64,000 nt of DNA from Lysinibacillus sp. 2017 (GCF_003073375.1 NZ_CP029002.1:1040001-1104000), one strand, 5' to 3'; counted from the first letter of the stretch, positions 45,454-55,401 are shown. A program made the numbers and translations. The notes: generated by a model from the letters alone, not told the origin.

Positions 45454-46737
45454 ATGGATATTTTTGAAAACTATGAATCCGTAGTGCGTTCCTATTGCAG
45501 ACAATATACGGATGTTTTTTATAAAGCTAAAAATGAATTAATTTATTCTGAAGAGGGTAAAGAATATCTAGACTTTTTCGCTGGAGCAGGTGCACTAAAT
45601 TACGGACATAATAATGAATATATTAAAAAATGTTTATTGGATTATATTGAAAACGATGGTATTACGCACGGTTTAGATATGTATACAAATGCAAAGCGAA
45701 ATTTTATTAATGAATTTGTTGAAAATATACTAAAACCTAGAAACTTAGATTATAAAATTCAGTTTTGTGGTCCTACAGGAACTAATGCTGTAGAAGCGGC
45801 ATTAAAATTAGCAAGAAAGACTAAAAAAAGAAGTAATATATTTGCCTTTATGGGTGGCTTTCATGGTATGTCATTAGGAAGTTTAGCTACAACAAGTAAT
45901 CTTTCTTCTAGAGAAGGTGCTGGAATGCCGCTTTCTAACGTAACTTTTATGCCGTATCCAGATGGTTCGTTAAATATTGATACGCTAGATTATATGGAAA
46001 AGATTTTGGAAGATGATCACTCCGGAATTGAAAAACCTGCTGCTATTATTTTAGAAACTATACAAGCAGAAGGTGGCGTTAATGTTGCTTCAAATGAATG
46101 GTTACAGGGAGTAGCGAGTATATGCAAAAAACACGATATTTTATTAATATGTGATGATATACAAGTTGGGTGTGGAAGAACAGGGGACTTCTTTTCATTT
46201 GAAAGGGCTAATATTGTTCCTGATATGGTTGTATTGTCTAAATCTATAAGTGGTTATGGCTTACCAATGTCAATATTACTAATGAAACCGAAACTTGATA
46301 TTTGGAAACCGGGTGAACATAATGGTACTTTTAGAGGCAATCAACTAGCATTTGTAGCTTCAGTAGCATCATTAAAATTACGTGATAAGTTAGATTTAGA
46401 TAATAGTGTTTGCAGTAAAGCGAGTTATATTAAAGACTTTTTAGAAAATCGAGTTTGTACTATAGATTCAAGGATTGAAATAAGAGGAATGGGTATGATT
46501 TGGGGCATTGATTTTAGTAAGTTAGAAGATTCGAGCATCTGCTCAAAGATTATCAAGGAATGTTTCAATAGGGGATTAATAATTGAAAAGGCAGGAAGAA
46601 ACGGTTCTGTTATAAAGCTCATACCACCTCTAACAATTACAGAAGAAAATCTTCAAAGGGGCTTAGAAATTTTAGAGGAAGTATTACGGGAGATTGTGCC
46701 TTATAGGTCATTATTACAAGAAACTTCATTCGTTTGA
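45454..46737 (+). CDS. EctB-like diaminobutyrate-2-oxoglutarate transaminase
   Basis: 427-residue class III PLP aminotransferase. Segments DFFAGAGALNYGHNN, DGITHGLDMYTNAKR, LKPRNLDYKIQFCGPTGTNAVEAALKLAR and VLSKSISGYGLP (PLP lysine about 263) are close to EctB, which makes L-2,4-diaminobutyrate from aspartate semialdehyde and glutamate. ATG 45454 is chosen (length equals EctB; GGGGGTTA upstream) over ATG 45421. There is no ectA or ectC nearby, so this is not an ectoine operon. Three ATP-grasp genes follow, suggesting that diaminobutyrate or a similar amine is ligated to a sugar or peptide. Confidence 0.85.
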   Translation: MDIFENYESVVRSYCRQYTDVFYKAKNELIYSEEGKEYLDFFAGAGALNYGHNNEYIKKCLLDYIENDGITHGLDMYTNAKRNFINEFVENILKPRNLDYKIQFCGPTGTNAVEAALKLARKTKKRSNIFAFMGGFHGMSLGSLATTSNLSSREGAGMPLSNVTFMPYPDGSLNIDTLDYMEKILEDDHSGIEKPAAIILETIQAEGGVNVASNEWLQGVASICKKHDILLICDDIQVGCGRTGDFFSFERANIVPDMVVLSKSISGYGLPMSILLMKPKLDIWKPGEHNGTFRGNQLAFVASVASLKLRDKLDLDNSVCSKASYIKDFLENRVCTIDSRIEIRGMGMIWGIDFSKLEDSSICSKIIKECFNRGLIIEKAGRNGSVIKLIPPLTITEENLQRGLEILEEVLREIVPYRSLLQETSFV

Positions 46738-46786
46738 GTCGTGCTTATGTAAAATGAAAATGGAATCTAACTAAGAGGTATAAAAG

Positions 46787-48007
46787 ATGAAAAAACTATT
46801 AATGCTTGGTGGTTCACCAGCTCAAGTTGTCGCAATAAAGAAAGCGAAAGAGCTGGGGTATTATGTTGTAACTGCTGACTATTTAGAGAATAATCCAGGA
46901 CATCAATTTTCTGACGAGTACCATAATGTTAGTACAACGGACAAAGAAGCTATTTTAAAATTAGCAAAGTCATTACACATTGATGGTGTTGTTTGTTATA
47001 TCTCAGATCCCGGAGTCCCAACGGCTGCCTATGTTGCTGAAAAATTAAATTTACCTTCTTTTCCATATAAATCGGTAGAAATATTATCTAATAAAGATAT
47101 GTTTAGATTCTTTTTGAAGGAAAATAATTTTAATGTACCACAAGCAAAAGGGTACGCCACATTAGGTGAAGCTAAAGTAGATTTTCATACTTTTACAATG
47201 CCGATAATGGTCAAGCCGATTGATTCTTCTGGCAGTAGGGGTGTATCAAAAATTAACTCAATAGAACTCTTGCCAGAGAAAGTGGAGTATGCTTTATCTT
47301 TTTCAAGAGAAAAACGTTTTATTATCGAGGAATATATTGAAAGACAGGGATATCAAATTGGCGGTGAATGTTTTTTTGTAAATGGGAAGCTTGCATTTTC
47401 AAGACTAGTTAATATCCATTTTGAAACAAAATCTTTTAATCCATTTCTACCAACAGGTGAGAGCTGGCCGTGCAATCTACCTGCACACTTACAAGGAAAA
47501 ATCCATGCTGAAATTCAAAGGTTAGTGAATTTATTAAATATGAAAACTGGTCCATTAATTTTTGAGGTTCTAGTTGATTATAAAGAAGATGTATATATTT
47601 TAGATATCGGTGTTCGAAATAGTGGTGACCTAACTCAAGTTATAGAACATGTAGAAGGTATTGATTTGATTGGATATACAATTAAGGTTGCATTAGCTGA
47701 AGATTGTAGTGATTTAGAGATAGTTGAACCAAGTGGATATTGGGCTATTTATACAATAATTAGTGAGCAATCTGGAGTATTTAAAGGTATAGAGATTAAG
47801 AAGGAGTTTCAAAAATATCTAATAAAATATAATTCTGAGCTTCCTTCTGGATACGTAATAAAAATGAACGAAAGTGTCGGAACGCTTTTGTTAAATTTTT
47901 CATCAATGTATGAAATGCTAGAAAGTATGGATAGTATTAGTAGCTGGGTGAAGGTAAATATACAGGAGAAAAATATCGATGTTGAAGTATCAAATGTTTT
48001 CCTCTGA
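46787..48007 (+). CDS. ATP-grasp ligase paralogue 1 (diverged)
   Basis: 406 residues. N-terminal pre-ATP-grasp domain MKKLLMLGGSPAQ, VSTTDKEAIL, then an ATP-grasp fold (IMVKPIDSSGSRGVSKI, FIIEEYIERQGYQIGG). It is one of three tandem paralogues. At the metal-binding strand it reads LDIGVRNSGDLTQV: residue 273 is Asp where copies 2 and 3 have Glu, the NGG is NSG, and one residue is missing before QV. Activity may be altered or lost. The family forms amide or similar bonds between a carboxylate and an amine using ATP; the substrates here are unknown. GAGGTA ribosome binding site. Confidence 0.85.
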   Translation: MKKLLMLGGSPAQVVAIKKAKELGYYVVTADYLENNPGHQFSDEYHNVSTTDKEAILKLAKSLHIDGVVCYISDPGVPTAAYVAEKLNLPSFPYKSVEILSNKDMFRFFLKENNFNVPQAKGYATLGEAKVDFHTFTMPIMVKPIDSSGSRGVSKINSIELLPEKVEYALSFSREKRFIIEEYIERQGYQIGGECFFVNGKLAFSRLVNIHFETKSFNPFLPTGESWPCNLPAHLQGKIHAEIQRLVNLLNMKTGPLIFEVLVDYKEDVYILDIGVRNSGDLTQVIEHVEGIDLIGYTIKVALAEDCSDLEIVEPSGYWAIYTIISEQSGVFKGIEIKKEFQKYLIKYNSELPSGYVIKMNESVGTLLLNFSSMYEMLESMDSISSWVKVNIQEKNIDVEVSNVFL

Positions 48008-48036
48008 TTACTCAAAAAAATAAATGAGGTGTATAT

Positions 48037-49254
48037 ATGAAAAAGTTATTAATGTTAGGTGGCGCTCAAACTCAAGTTCCAGCGATTAAAGCTGCTAAAG
48101 AACTGGGAGTTTATGTTATTGTTACTGACTATTTAGAAGATAATCCGGGACAACATTTTGCTCATGAATCTTATAGTGTCAGTACTACTGATAAAGAAGG
48201 AGTTTTAGCCCTAGCTAAGTCATTAGAAATAGATGGTATTGTTTCTTATGCCTCAGATTATGGAGCACCAACAGCTGCTTATGTTGCTGGAAAGTTAGGT
48301 CTTCCAACAAGCCCTTATAAATCAGTTGAGATTTTAACTAGGAAGGACCTGTTTAAAGCGTTTTTAAAAGAAAATAATTTTAAAGTACCTAAAGCAAAAG
48401 GATATAACTCTTTTGAAGAAGCTAATGCGGATTTTTACAATTTTAACATGCCAGTGATGATTAAACCAGTTGATTGTTGTGGTAGTAGAGGGGTCTCAAA
48501 AATTGAATCAATTGAGCAATTACAGGAAAAAGTTGAGGATGCATTAAGTTATTCAAAAATTAATCGTTTTATTATTGAAGAATATATTGAAAAAAGTGGC
48601 TATCAAGTTGGTGGTGATGGCTTTTCTGTAAATGGTAAATTAGTTTTCCGATGCTTCTCGAATGAACACTTCTCTTCTACTTCTATTAATCCATTTGTAC
48701 CAGTTGGATACAGTTTCCCAAGCAACTTGCCTGATCATATACAGGATAAAATCCATAATGAAATTCAAAGAGTTTTGGATTTACTAAATATGCAAACTGG
48801 TGCTTATAATTTCGATATTTTGGTTGATAAAAATGAAGATGTATACCTAATAGAACTAGCCGCACGAAATGGCGGGGACTGGATACCTCAAGTAGCGAAA
48901 TATGCAACAGATATCGATATGGTTGAATTCACCATTAAAGGAGCGCTAGGTGAAGACTGTAGTGATTTAATATTTACTAAGCCAAAAGGTTTTTGGGCGG
49001 GTTATGCGGTTAATAGTTTGAATAGTGGAATTTTTAAGGGAGTAGAATTCCACAAAGAATTAAAAGAAAACAATCTAGTAGAGTATGAAATAACAGCAAA
49101 AAATGGTGATCCTATTTACGCTTTTTCTGGGTCTCATTTGAAGATAGGAACGTTAGTACTTAAGTATTCTTCGATGGAAGAAATGTTAGAGAAGATGGAT
49201 AATATGCCTAATTGGCTTCAAATCATTGTAGATGATTCTTTAATAAAGAATTAA
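48037..49254 (+). CDS. ATP-grasp ligase paralogue 2
   Basis: 405 residues, closely related to the flanking paralogues. MKKLLMLGGAQTQVPAIKAAKELG, YLEDNPGQHFAHE; ATP-grasp lysine in PVMIKPVDCCGSRGVSK; EEYIEKSGYQVGGDGFSV; and the metal strand YLIELAARNGGDW with Glu273 and Asn278 intact. It lies 29 bases after copy 1, with a GAGGTG ribosome binding site. Probably an active carboxylate-amine ligase; substrates unpredicted. Confidence 0.87.
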   Translation: MKKLLMLGGAQTQVPAIKAAKELGVYVIVTDYLEDNPGQHFAHESYSVSTTDKEGVLALAKSLEIDGIVSYASDYGAPTAAYVAGKLGLPTSPYKSVEILTRKDLFKAFLKENNFKVPKAKGYNSFEEANADFYNFNMPVMIKPVDCCGSRGVSKIESIEQLQEKVEDALSYSKINRFIIEEYIEKSGYQVGGDGFSVNGKLVFRCFSNEHFSSTSINPFVPVGYSFPSNLPDHIQDKIHNEIQRVLDLLNMQTGAYNFDILVDKNEDVYLIELAARNGGDWIPQVAKYATDIDMVEFTIKGALGEDCSDLIFTKPKGFWAGYAVNSLNSGIFKGVEFHKELKENNLVEYEITAKNGDPIYAFSGSHLKIGTLVLKYSSMEEMLEKMDNMPNWLQIIVDDSLIKN

Positions 49255-49440
49255 GTAAAAGCATTCATTAGATTACATTACATGTGGCTAGCTACCCGAT
49301 TAGTACAAAGGAATACCTTCGAACTTTGAAGGAGTATTTATGGGATATTAATTTAAGGCTTAGTTACAAATGAACAAGCCTATTTATAAGTTAAATTAAT
49401 ATCGATTCTTACTCAAAAATAATAAGCGAGGTATAAATAA

Positions 49441-50655
49441 ATGAAAAAATTATTAATGCTCGGTGGAGCTCATTCTCAAATTCCAGTTATTAAAGCAGCA
49501 AGAGATTTAGGGCATTACGTTGTAACCTGTGATTATTTAGAAGATAATCCAGGTCATAAATATGCACATGAATATTACAATGTCAGTACAACTGATAAAG
49601 AAGCTGTCTTATCTTTAGCGAGTACATTAAAAATAGATGGAATTGTATGTTATGCATCCGATCCTGCAGCACCAACAGCAGCTTATGTTGCTGAAAAGTT
49701 AGGATTGCCTTCAAATCCCTATCAATCGGTGGAGATACTGTCGAATAAAGATAGGTTTAGAGAGTTTCTGAAGCAAAATAACTTTAATGTGCCAAAAGCG
49801 AAAGGATATTCTTCGATTGAAGAAGCTGAAGCTGAATTTCATAGCTTCAAAATGCCTGTGATGGTAAAGCCAGTTGATTCATCAGGGAGTAAAGGAGTTT
49901 CAAAAATTGATTCAATAGATCTTCTTAGAGAAAAAGTAAAAGATGCATTAAGTTATTCAAGAATTAAACGTTTTATTATAGAAGAGTATATTGAAAAATC
50001 CGGTTATCATATTGGGGGAGATGGATTTTCTGTAGATGGGAAATTTGTATTTCGGTGTTTAGCCAATGAACATTTCCCAGATTCCCAAATTAATCCGTTT
50101 GTCCCAATAAGCGCTAGTTGGCCATGTGCTTTGCCAGAGCGTATTCAAGATAAAATTCATCATGAAATCCAAAGAGCACTAAATTTATTAAATATGAAAA
50201 CAGGTGCTTACAATTTTGATATAAGAATTGACGATAAAGAAGATATTTATTTTATTGAGATGGGTGCAAGAAATGGTGGTGACTTGTATCCACAGGTAAT
50301 AAACTATGCAACTGGAATTGATATGGTTGAATATACGATTAAAGCCGCATTAGGAGAGAACTGTAGTGATTTAACAATGGTTGAACCAAAAGGATACTGG
50401 GCTGTTTATTTACTGAATAGCCAGAATAGTGGAATATTTAAAGGCGTTGATATTCATGAAGAAATTCAAAAAAATATTATCGAATGTGAACTACTGGTAA
50501 ATCAGGGTGAGAAAATTTCAGCACTAACAGGAGCCCATGCGAAGGTGGGAATAATGATTTTGCAGTTCTCCTCAATGGATGAAATGTTGGATAAGGTGGA
50601 GAATATGACAAAATGGGTGAAGGTGAATATTGATAATTCATTAGTGGGAAAATAA
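49441..50655 (+). CDS. ATP-grasp ligase paralogue 3
   Basis: 404 residues. MKKLLMLGGAHSQIPVIKAARDLG; VMVKPVDSSGSKGVSKI; EEYIEKSGYHIGGDGFSVDG; metal strand FIEMGARNGGDLYPQV with Glu273 and Asn278. The leader TTACTCAAAAATAATAAGCG-AGGTATAAATAA closely matches the leader of copy 2, so gene and upstream sequence were duplicated together. The 186-base gap before it contains no gene. It is followed after 21 bases by the sugar aminotransferase gene, suggesting one transcript. Confidence 0.87.
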   Translation: MKKLLMLGGAHSQIPVIKAARDLGHYVVTCDYLEDNPGHKYAHEYYNVSTTDKEAVLSLASTLKIDGIVCYASDPAAPTAAYVAEKLGLPSNPYQSVEILSNKDRFREFLKQNNFNVPKAKGYSSIEEAEAEFHSFKMPVMVKPVDSSGSKGVSKIDSIDLLREKVKDALSYSRIKRFIIEEYIEKSGYHIGGDGFSVDGKFVFRCLANEHFPDSQINPFVPISASWPCALPERIQDKIHHEIQRALNLLNMKTGAYNFDIRIDDKEDIYFIEMGARNGGDLYPQVINYATGIDMVEYTIKAALGENCSDLTMVEPKGYWAVYLLNSQNSGIFKGVDIHEEIQKNIIECELLVNQGEKISALTGAHAKVGIMILQFSSMDEMLDKVENMTKWVKVNIDNSLVGK

Positions 50656-50676
50656 CTGAGGTTAAAGGGTGACACA

Positions 50677-51807
50677 ATGAAACCAATACAAGTAACGCAA
50701 TCATCTATGCCAAAGTTTGAAGAGTTTTCTGAGGAAATTAGGAGTTTATGGGATAGTCAATGGCTAACTAACATGGGTGTAAAACATAATCAATTAGAAA
50801 AAAACTTGGAGTCTTTTCTTAAAACGCCTCATGTTTCGCTATTTTCTAATGGGCATCTAGCCTTAGAATACGCAATTGCAGCCTTAAATTTAACTGGGGA
50901 GGTTATCACTACTCCCTTTACATTTGCATCTACAACTCATGCAATTGTAAGAAACGGTTTAACCCCAATCTTCTGCGACATTAATCCAGATGATTATACC
51001 CTGAACACGGAAATGCTTGAGAATTTAATAACACATAAAACATCAGCCATTATACCGGTTCATGTATATGGTAATATTTGCAATGTAAATGAGATTGAAA
51101 GAATAGCAAAAAAGTATAATCTTAAGGTAATATACGATGCTGCGCATGCTTTTGGGGTCACTATAGATGGTAAAGGTGTAGCAAGCTTTGGTGATGCTTC
51201 CATGTTCAGTTTTCATGCAACAAAAGTATTTAATACGATTGAAGGCGGAGCATTAACTTTCAATGATCCTAGTTTGAAAAATTTATTTAATGCTTATAAA
51301 AACTTTGGTATTACTGGACAAGAAACTATAGATTATGTTGGTGGAAATGCTAAAATGAATGAATTTCAAGCTGCTATGGGCATTTGTAATCTTAGACATG
51401 TAAATCAAGAAATTCAAAAGAGAAGGCAAGTATTTGAGCGATATATGGAACATCTTGGAGATATTAAAGGCATCAAATTACCTCGTCCACAAGTAGGAGT
51501 AAGCAATAATTATGCTTACTTTCCAGTTGTATTTGATGGCTTTCAACTTTCCAGAGATGAGGTTCTTGAAGAATTAAAGAAACACAATATTTTTGCTAGA
51601 AGGTATTTTTATCCACTAACAAATGACTTAGATTGTTATCGAGATAGATTTACTTCTGATTTGACGCCAGTTGCCAAATATATATCAGAAAGAGTCTTGA
51701 CGCTCCCACTGTATGCAGGTTTAAGACTAGAAGAAATTGATAGAATTTGTGGAATTATTAAGTCAAAAAGTATTAGCTTCCAAAGTTATGGAATTACCAA
51801 GAATTAG
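50677..51807 (+). CDS. DegT-family sugar aminotransferase (VioA-like)
   Basis: 376-residue PLP-dependent nucleotide-sugar aminotransferase. [46 protein letters not shown] and [15 protein letters not shown] (PLP lysine) resemble enzymes that aminate dTDP-4-keto-6-deoxyglucose at C4 (VioA type, giving dTDP-Qui4N). RmlA and RmlB, which make that keto sugar, follow directly. AAGGGTGA ribosome binding site. The position of amination is inference from similarity. Confidence 0.85.
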   Translation: MKPIQVTQSSMPKFEEFSEEIRSLWDSQWLTNMGVKHNQLEKNLESFLKTPHVSLFSNGHLALEYAIAALNLTGEVITTPFTFASTTHAIVRNGLTPIFCDINPDDYTLNTEMLENLITHKTSAIIPVHVYGNICNVNEIERIAKKYNLKVIYDAAHAFGVTIDGKGVASFGDASMFSFHATKVFNTIEGGALTFNDPSLKNLFNAYKNFGITGQETIDYVGGNAKMNEFQAAMGICNLRHVNQEIQKRRQVFERYMEHLGDIKGIKLPRPQVGVSNNYAYFPVVFDGFQLSRDEVLEELKKHNIFARRYFYPLTNDLDCYRDRFTSDLTPVAKYISERVLTLPLYAGLRLEEIDRICGIIKSKSISFQSYGITKN

Positions 51808-51820
51808 AGGTGTTTATCCG

Positions 51821-52687
51821 ATGAAAGGAATTATTTTAGCTGGAGGTTCAGGAACTAGACTGTATCCTCTGACGAAATCTATTTCTAAACAAATGTTACC
51901 TATATACGATAAACCGATGATTTATTATCCGCTTTCTGTATTAATGCTTGCTGGTATAAAAGAAATCCTGATTATTTCTACTTCTCGAGATATTGAAGGG
52001 TTTAAAGAACTTTTAGGAGACGGCAGTAAGTTAGGAATAACTTTTAAATATGCTGTGCAAGAAAATCCTAATGGCCTTGCAGAAGCTTTTATAATTGGAG
52101 AACAGTTTATTAATAATTCGTCAGTCGCATTAGTTTTAGGTGATAATATTTTCTATGGTTCTAATTGGAGTAATTGTTTAAAAGAAGCTGCGTCTTTGTC
52201 GACAGGTGGCATTATTTTTGGTTGTTATGTCAATGATCCTAGAGCCTATGGTGTAGTAGAGGTAGATGAGCAACAGAATGCTATATCTATAGAAGAAAAG
52301 CCTGAAAATCCTAAATCTTCCTACGCAGTTCCGGGTTTATATTTTTTTGATAATAAGGTAGTTGATATTGCCAAAAACGTAAAGCCTTCAGCACGGGGTG
52401 AAGTGGAGATTACTTCTATTCTAAATGAATACCTTCAAAGAGGTGAATTAAAAGTAGAACTGACTGGTAGGGGCTTGGCTTGGTTAGATACGGGAACGCA
52501 TGAGTCATTACTAGAGGCTTCAAATTTTGTAGAGGCTATACAAAAAAGGCAGGGATTATATATTGCTTGCATTGAAGAAATAGCATTTAGAAGAGGATAT
52601 ATAACAAAGGAACAGTTACTAAATCTTGCCGAGCCTCTTTTGAAGACGGAATATGGTAAATATTTGGTGGAAATTTCATATTCATAA
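51821..52687 (+). CDS. rmlA: Glucose-1-phosphate thymidylyltransferase
   Basis: 288 residues, the usual RmlA length: [33 protein letters not shown] is split here into [18 protein letters not shown] and [16 protein letters not shown], with LGDNIFYG and [15 protein letters not shown]. Makes dTDP-glucose from glucose 1-phosphate and dTTP. ATG 51821 is chosen with AGAGGTG upstream; the in-frame ATG at 51737 lies inside the aminotransferase gene. A hairpin terminator follows. Confidence 0.95.
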   Translation: MKGIILAGGSGTRLYPLTKSISKQMLPIYDKPMIYYPLSVLMLAGIKEILIISTSRDIEGFKELLGDGSKLGITFKYAVQENPNGLAEAFIIGEQFINNSSVALVLGDNIFYGSNWSNCLKEAASLSTGGIIFGCYVNDPRAYGVVEVDEQQNAISIEEKPENPKSSYAVPGLYFFDNKVVDIAKNVKPSARGEVEITSILNEYLQRGELKVELTGRGLAWLDTGTHESLLEASNFVEAIQKRQGLYIACIEEIAFRRGYITKEQLLNLAEPLLKTEYGKYLVEISYS

Positions 52688-52689
52688 AC

Positions 52690-52719
52690 AACTCTCATGT
52701 GACAATGTAGAGTTTTTTT
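52690..52719 (+). terminator. Terminator between rmlA and rmlB
   Basis: AACTCT / AGAGTT stem with inner CAT/ATG pairs, then seven T. It may only attenuate, because rmlB lies just downstream. Confidence 0.6.
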
Positions 52720-52754
52720 ATTTCGGTTGAACAAATTCAAAAGAGGTGAGTAGG

Positions 52755-53762
52755 ATGAAAAAGAAAAAAATTATGGTTACTGGTGGAGCGGGGTTTATTG
52801 GAGGTAACTTTATTCAATATATGGTCGAAAAGTACTCTGAGTATGAAATATATAATGTTGACGTATTAACGTATGCAGGTGACTTAACCAAACATCGGGC
52901 TATAGAAAAACAAGAAAATTATCATTTTGTTAAAGCAGATATTGTGGATCATGATGTAATTCTTTCTCTTTTTGAAAAAGAACAATTTGATTTTGTCGTC
53001 CACTTTGCCGCTGAAAGTCATGTGGATCGTTCCATTACAGATCCCAGTATTTTCGTGCAAACAAATGTTTTAGGTACACAAGTTTTATTAGAAGCAGCAA
53101 GGAGTGTAGGCATTACAAAATTTGTTCATGTATCAACAGATGAAGTATATGGGGAATTGGATTTTGACCCAACAACTTTTTTTACAGAAGAAACACCATT
53201 AAAACCAAATAGTCCATATAGTGCAAGTAAAGCATCTTCAGATTTGTTAGTACATGCTTATCATCATACTTATGGAGTACCGATGAATATTACACGCTGT
53301 TCTAATAACTATGGTCCTTATCAATTTCCAGAAAAGTTAATTCCTTTAACTATTTCTCGTGTATTAAATAATGAAAGGATTCCTGTATATGGAGATGGTC
53401 AAAATATTCGGGACTGGTTACATGTGTTCGATCATTGTACGGCTATTGATTTAGTATTACACGAAGGTGTGAATGGAGCGGTATACAATATAGGTGGCCA
53501 TAATGAGCGCACGAATTTACAAGTGGTGAAAACAATTATTCAAACATTAGGTAAATCTGAAGAACTAATCGAATTTGTCGAGGATCGTTTAGGTCATGAT
53601 AAACGTTATGCTATTGATCCGACTAAGATGGAGCAATTAGGCTGGAGGCCAATATATACATTTGAATCAGGCATTCGCCAAACGATTCGGTGGAGTGTCG
53701 AAAATATGAATTGGTTGAAGAATGTTAGTGGAGAAAAAAATACGGAGTATATAGAAAAGTAA
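52755..53762 (+). CDS. rmlB: dTDP-glucose 4,6-dehydratase
   Basis: 335-residue SDR enzyme making dTDP-4-keto-6-deoxyglucose. VTGGAGFIGGNF, HFAAESHVDRSI, STDEVYGEL, PYSASKASSD (Tyr-Lys) and RCSNNYGPYQFPEKLIPL are canonical. ATG 52755 is preferred: GAGGTGAG (52743-52750) is its ribosome binding site and overlaps the alternative GTG 52746. No rmlC or rmlD is present in the window, so the product likely feeds the VioA-like aminotransferase, not rhamnose. Confidence 0.95.
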   Translation: MKKKKIMVTGGAGFIGGNFIQYMVEKYSEYEIYNVDVLTYAGDLTKHRAIEKQENYHFVKADIVDHDVILSLFEKEQFDFVVHFAAESHVDRSITDPSIFVQTNVLGTQVLLEAARSVGITKFVHVSTDEVYGELDFDPTTFFTEETPLKPNSPYSASKASSDLLVHAYHHTYGVPMNITRCSNNYGPYQFPEKLIPLTISRVLNNERIPVYGDGQNIRDWLHVFDHCTAIDLVLHEGVNGAVYNIGGHNERTNLQVVKTIIQTLGKSEELIEFVEDRLGHDKRYAIDPTKMEQLGWRPIYTFESGIRQTIRWSVENMNWLKNVSGEKNTEYIEK

Positions 53763-53781
53763 TCTCAAATAAATGGATAAG

Positions 53782-53820
53782 TGGACTGGATTCTATATAT
53801 TGGGATTCAGTTTTTTATTT
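53782..53820 (+). terminator. Terminator after rmlB
   Basis: ACTGGATTCT / GGGATTCAGT stem with G-U pairs, then TTTTTTATTTT. The remaining 260 bases to pgi are AT-rich with no clear gene. Confidence 0.6.
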
Positions 53821-54079
53821 TCTAATTGTGTAGTCGGAAAACAGTGAAATAGCGCCCTTTATGTCTAAAAACTGCTTTTGTTATTTGTCAGTAATTTTTA
53901 AGGGAAGCAAAACATATATTAGAGAAGTTTAATTTTATATAAAATGCATATTCATTCTATTAATTTACTCCTGCAACAAATGTATGTTTATAGCAATTTA
54001 CTTTCATTACTTCTTTGTAAACTAACAATCGTGAGATATGGAAGTATTTCCTTAATAAAATGTGAAATGAGGAAAACTG

Positions 54080-55369
54080 ATGATTCAATTACTCCAAACC
54101 GGTATTTTAAATGAATCCTTAATTCAAATTGAGTGGGGAGAATATACTGAATCGGTAGCAGCAATTCATCGCTATTTAGAAGAAACAAATACTGAAATGA
54201 CAGGCTGGCTCAATTCCCCAATAGAAAATAATGTTGAGATGGTGAAATCAATTCAACGTATCGCAAATGAAATTAAAATGTTGGCGGATGTATTAGTAGT
54301 TATAGGTGTAGGGGGCTCATTTTTAGGCGCAAAAGCTATTCAAGATGCGTTAACGCCATACTTTGGTGATTGTGCAAATGGGATTGAAGTTGTCTATGTT
54401 GGTCAAAATATGAGTGGTGCTTATATACGACAGCTGTTAGGTAGTCTTGAACATAAAGAAATATATGTAAATGTTATTTCGAAATCTGGTACAACAATGG
54501 AGCCTGCATTAGCCTTTCGTGTATTCCGAAAATACATGGAAAAGCGGTACGGGGATGAAGCACACAATCGGATTATCGTGACAACGGATGCTGAAAAGGG
54601 ATTATTAAAGAAAATTGCAGAGAATTCTGGTTATCGTCAATTTGTAATTCCAGCGAATATTGGGGGCCGCTATTCTGTATTAACACCAGTAGGACTGTTA
54701 CCAATTGCTGTTGCAGGTGTTGATATTGAAAAGTTACTAGAAGGAGCAAAAAAAGCTGCAACTTTGCTAAAGAATGAAAACCTCGAACAAAACGAAGCTT
54801 ATCGTTATGCGGTTATACGACACGCGCTCTACAAAAAGGGCTATCAAGTTGAGCTGTTAGCCTCTTTTGAACCAAGTCTTACAAAACTTCATGAATGGTG
54901 GAGGCAATTATTTGGTGAAAGTGAAGGAAAGGAAAAAAGGGGATTGTTTCCTGCTACAGTTAGTTATTCAACCGACTTACATGCAATAGGACAGTTCATA
55001 CAAGATGGTAACCCGATTATTTTTGAAACATTACTTCATTTCAAGGAGATTCTGGATGATTATCAGGTACCATATGATGATCGAAACGATGATCAACTAA
55101 ATTATTTATCAAACCGTAGTTTTAACGAAATCAATGCAATTTCTAAACAAGGTACAGCTATGGCTCATGCGGATGGAGGCGTACCTATTATTCAACTAGA
55201 ACTTGAGTGTCTAGATGCCTATCATTTAGGCTATCTTTTATATTTTTTCATGAAAGCATGTGCAATGAGTGCGTACTTATTACAGGTCAATCCTTTTGAT
55301 CAGCCAGGTGTTGAAGGCTATAAAAATAAAATGCTTCAATTATTACAAGAAGAGAACGTTTATAAATAA
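54080..55369 (+). CDS. pgi: Glucose-6-phosphate isomerase (short form)
   Basis: 429 residues. VVIGVGGSFLGAKA, NVISKSGTTMEPALAFR, IGGRYSVLTPVGLLPIAVAG, LFGESEGKEKRG and NPFDQPGVEGYK are the PGI signatures. It is about 20 residues shorter than usual bacterial forms, at both ends. Its place inside the polysaccharide island suggests it supplies hexose phosphates for nucleotide sugars, and it may be a second copy; the rest of the genome is needed to tell. ATGAGGAAA before the ATG is the ribosome binding site. Confidence 0.92.
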   Translation: MIQLLQTGILNESLIQIEWGEYTESVAAIHRYLEETNTEMTGWLNSPIENNVEMVKSIQRIANEIKMLADVLVVIGVGGSFLGAKAIQDALTPYFGDCANGIEVVYVGQNMSGAYIRQLLGSLEHKEIYVNVISKSGTTMEPALAFRVFRKYMEKRYGDEAHNRIIVTTDAEKGLLKKIAENSGYRQFVIPANIGGRYSVLTPVGLLPIAVAGVDIEKLLEGAKKAATLLKNENLEQNEAYRYAVIRHALYKKGYQVELLASFEPSLTKLHEWWRQLFGESEGKEKRGLFPATVSYSTDLHAIGQFIQDGNPIIFETLLHFKEILDDYQVPYDDRNDDQLNYLSNRSFNEINAISKQGTAMAHADGGVPIIQLELECLDAYHLGYLLYFFMKACAMSAYLLQVNPFDQPGVEGYKNKMLQLLQEENVYK

Positions 55370-55401
55370 TGTTCAGAATGAAAAAAGAGTTATAAAAGGA
55401 C

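Noticed and set aside
45454-46737. Ectoine biosynthesis
   Set aside because: Only the EctB-like enzyme is present; EctA and EctC are absent and the context is polysaccharide synthesis.
46787-50655. D-alanine-D-alanine ligase or PurK
   Set aside because: They share the ATP-grasp fold only; the conserved motifs of those enzymes and their gene context are missing.
51821-53762. dTDP-L-rhamnose pathway
   Set aside because: RmlA and RmlB are present but RmlC and RmlD are not in the window; a VioA-like aminotransferase is adjacent.
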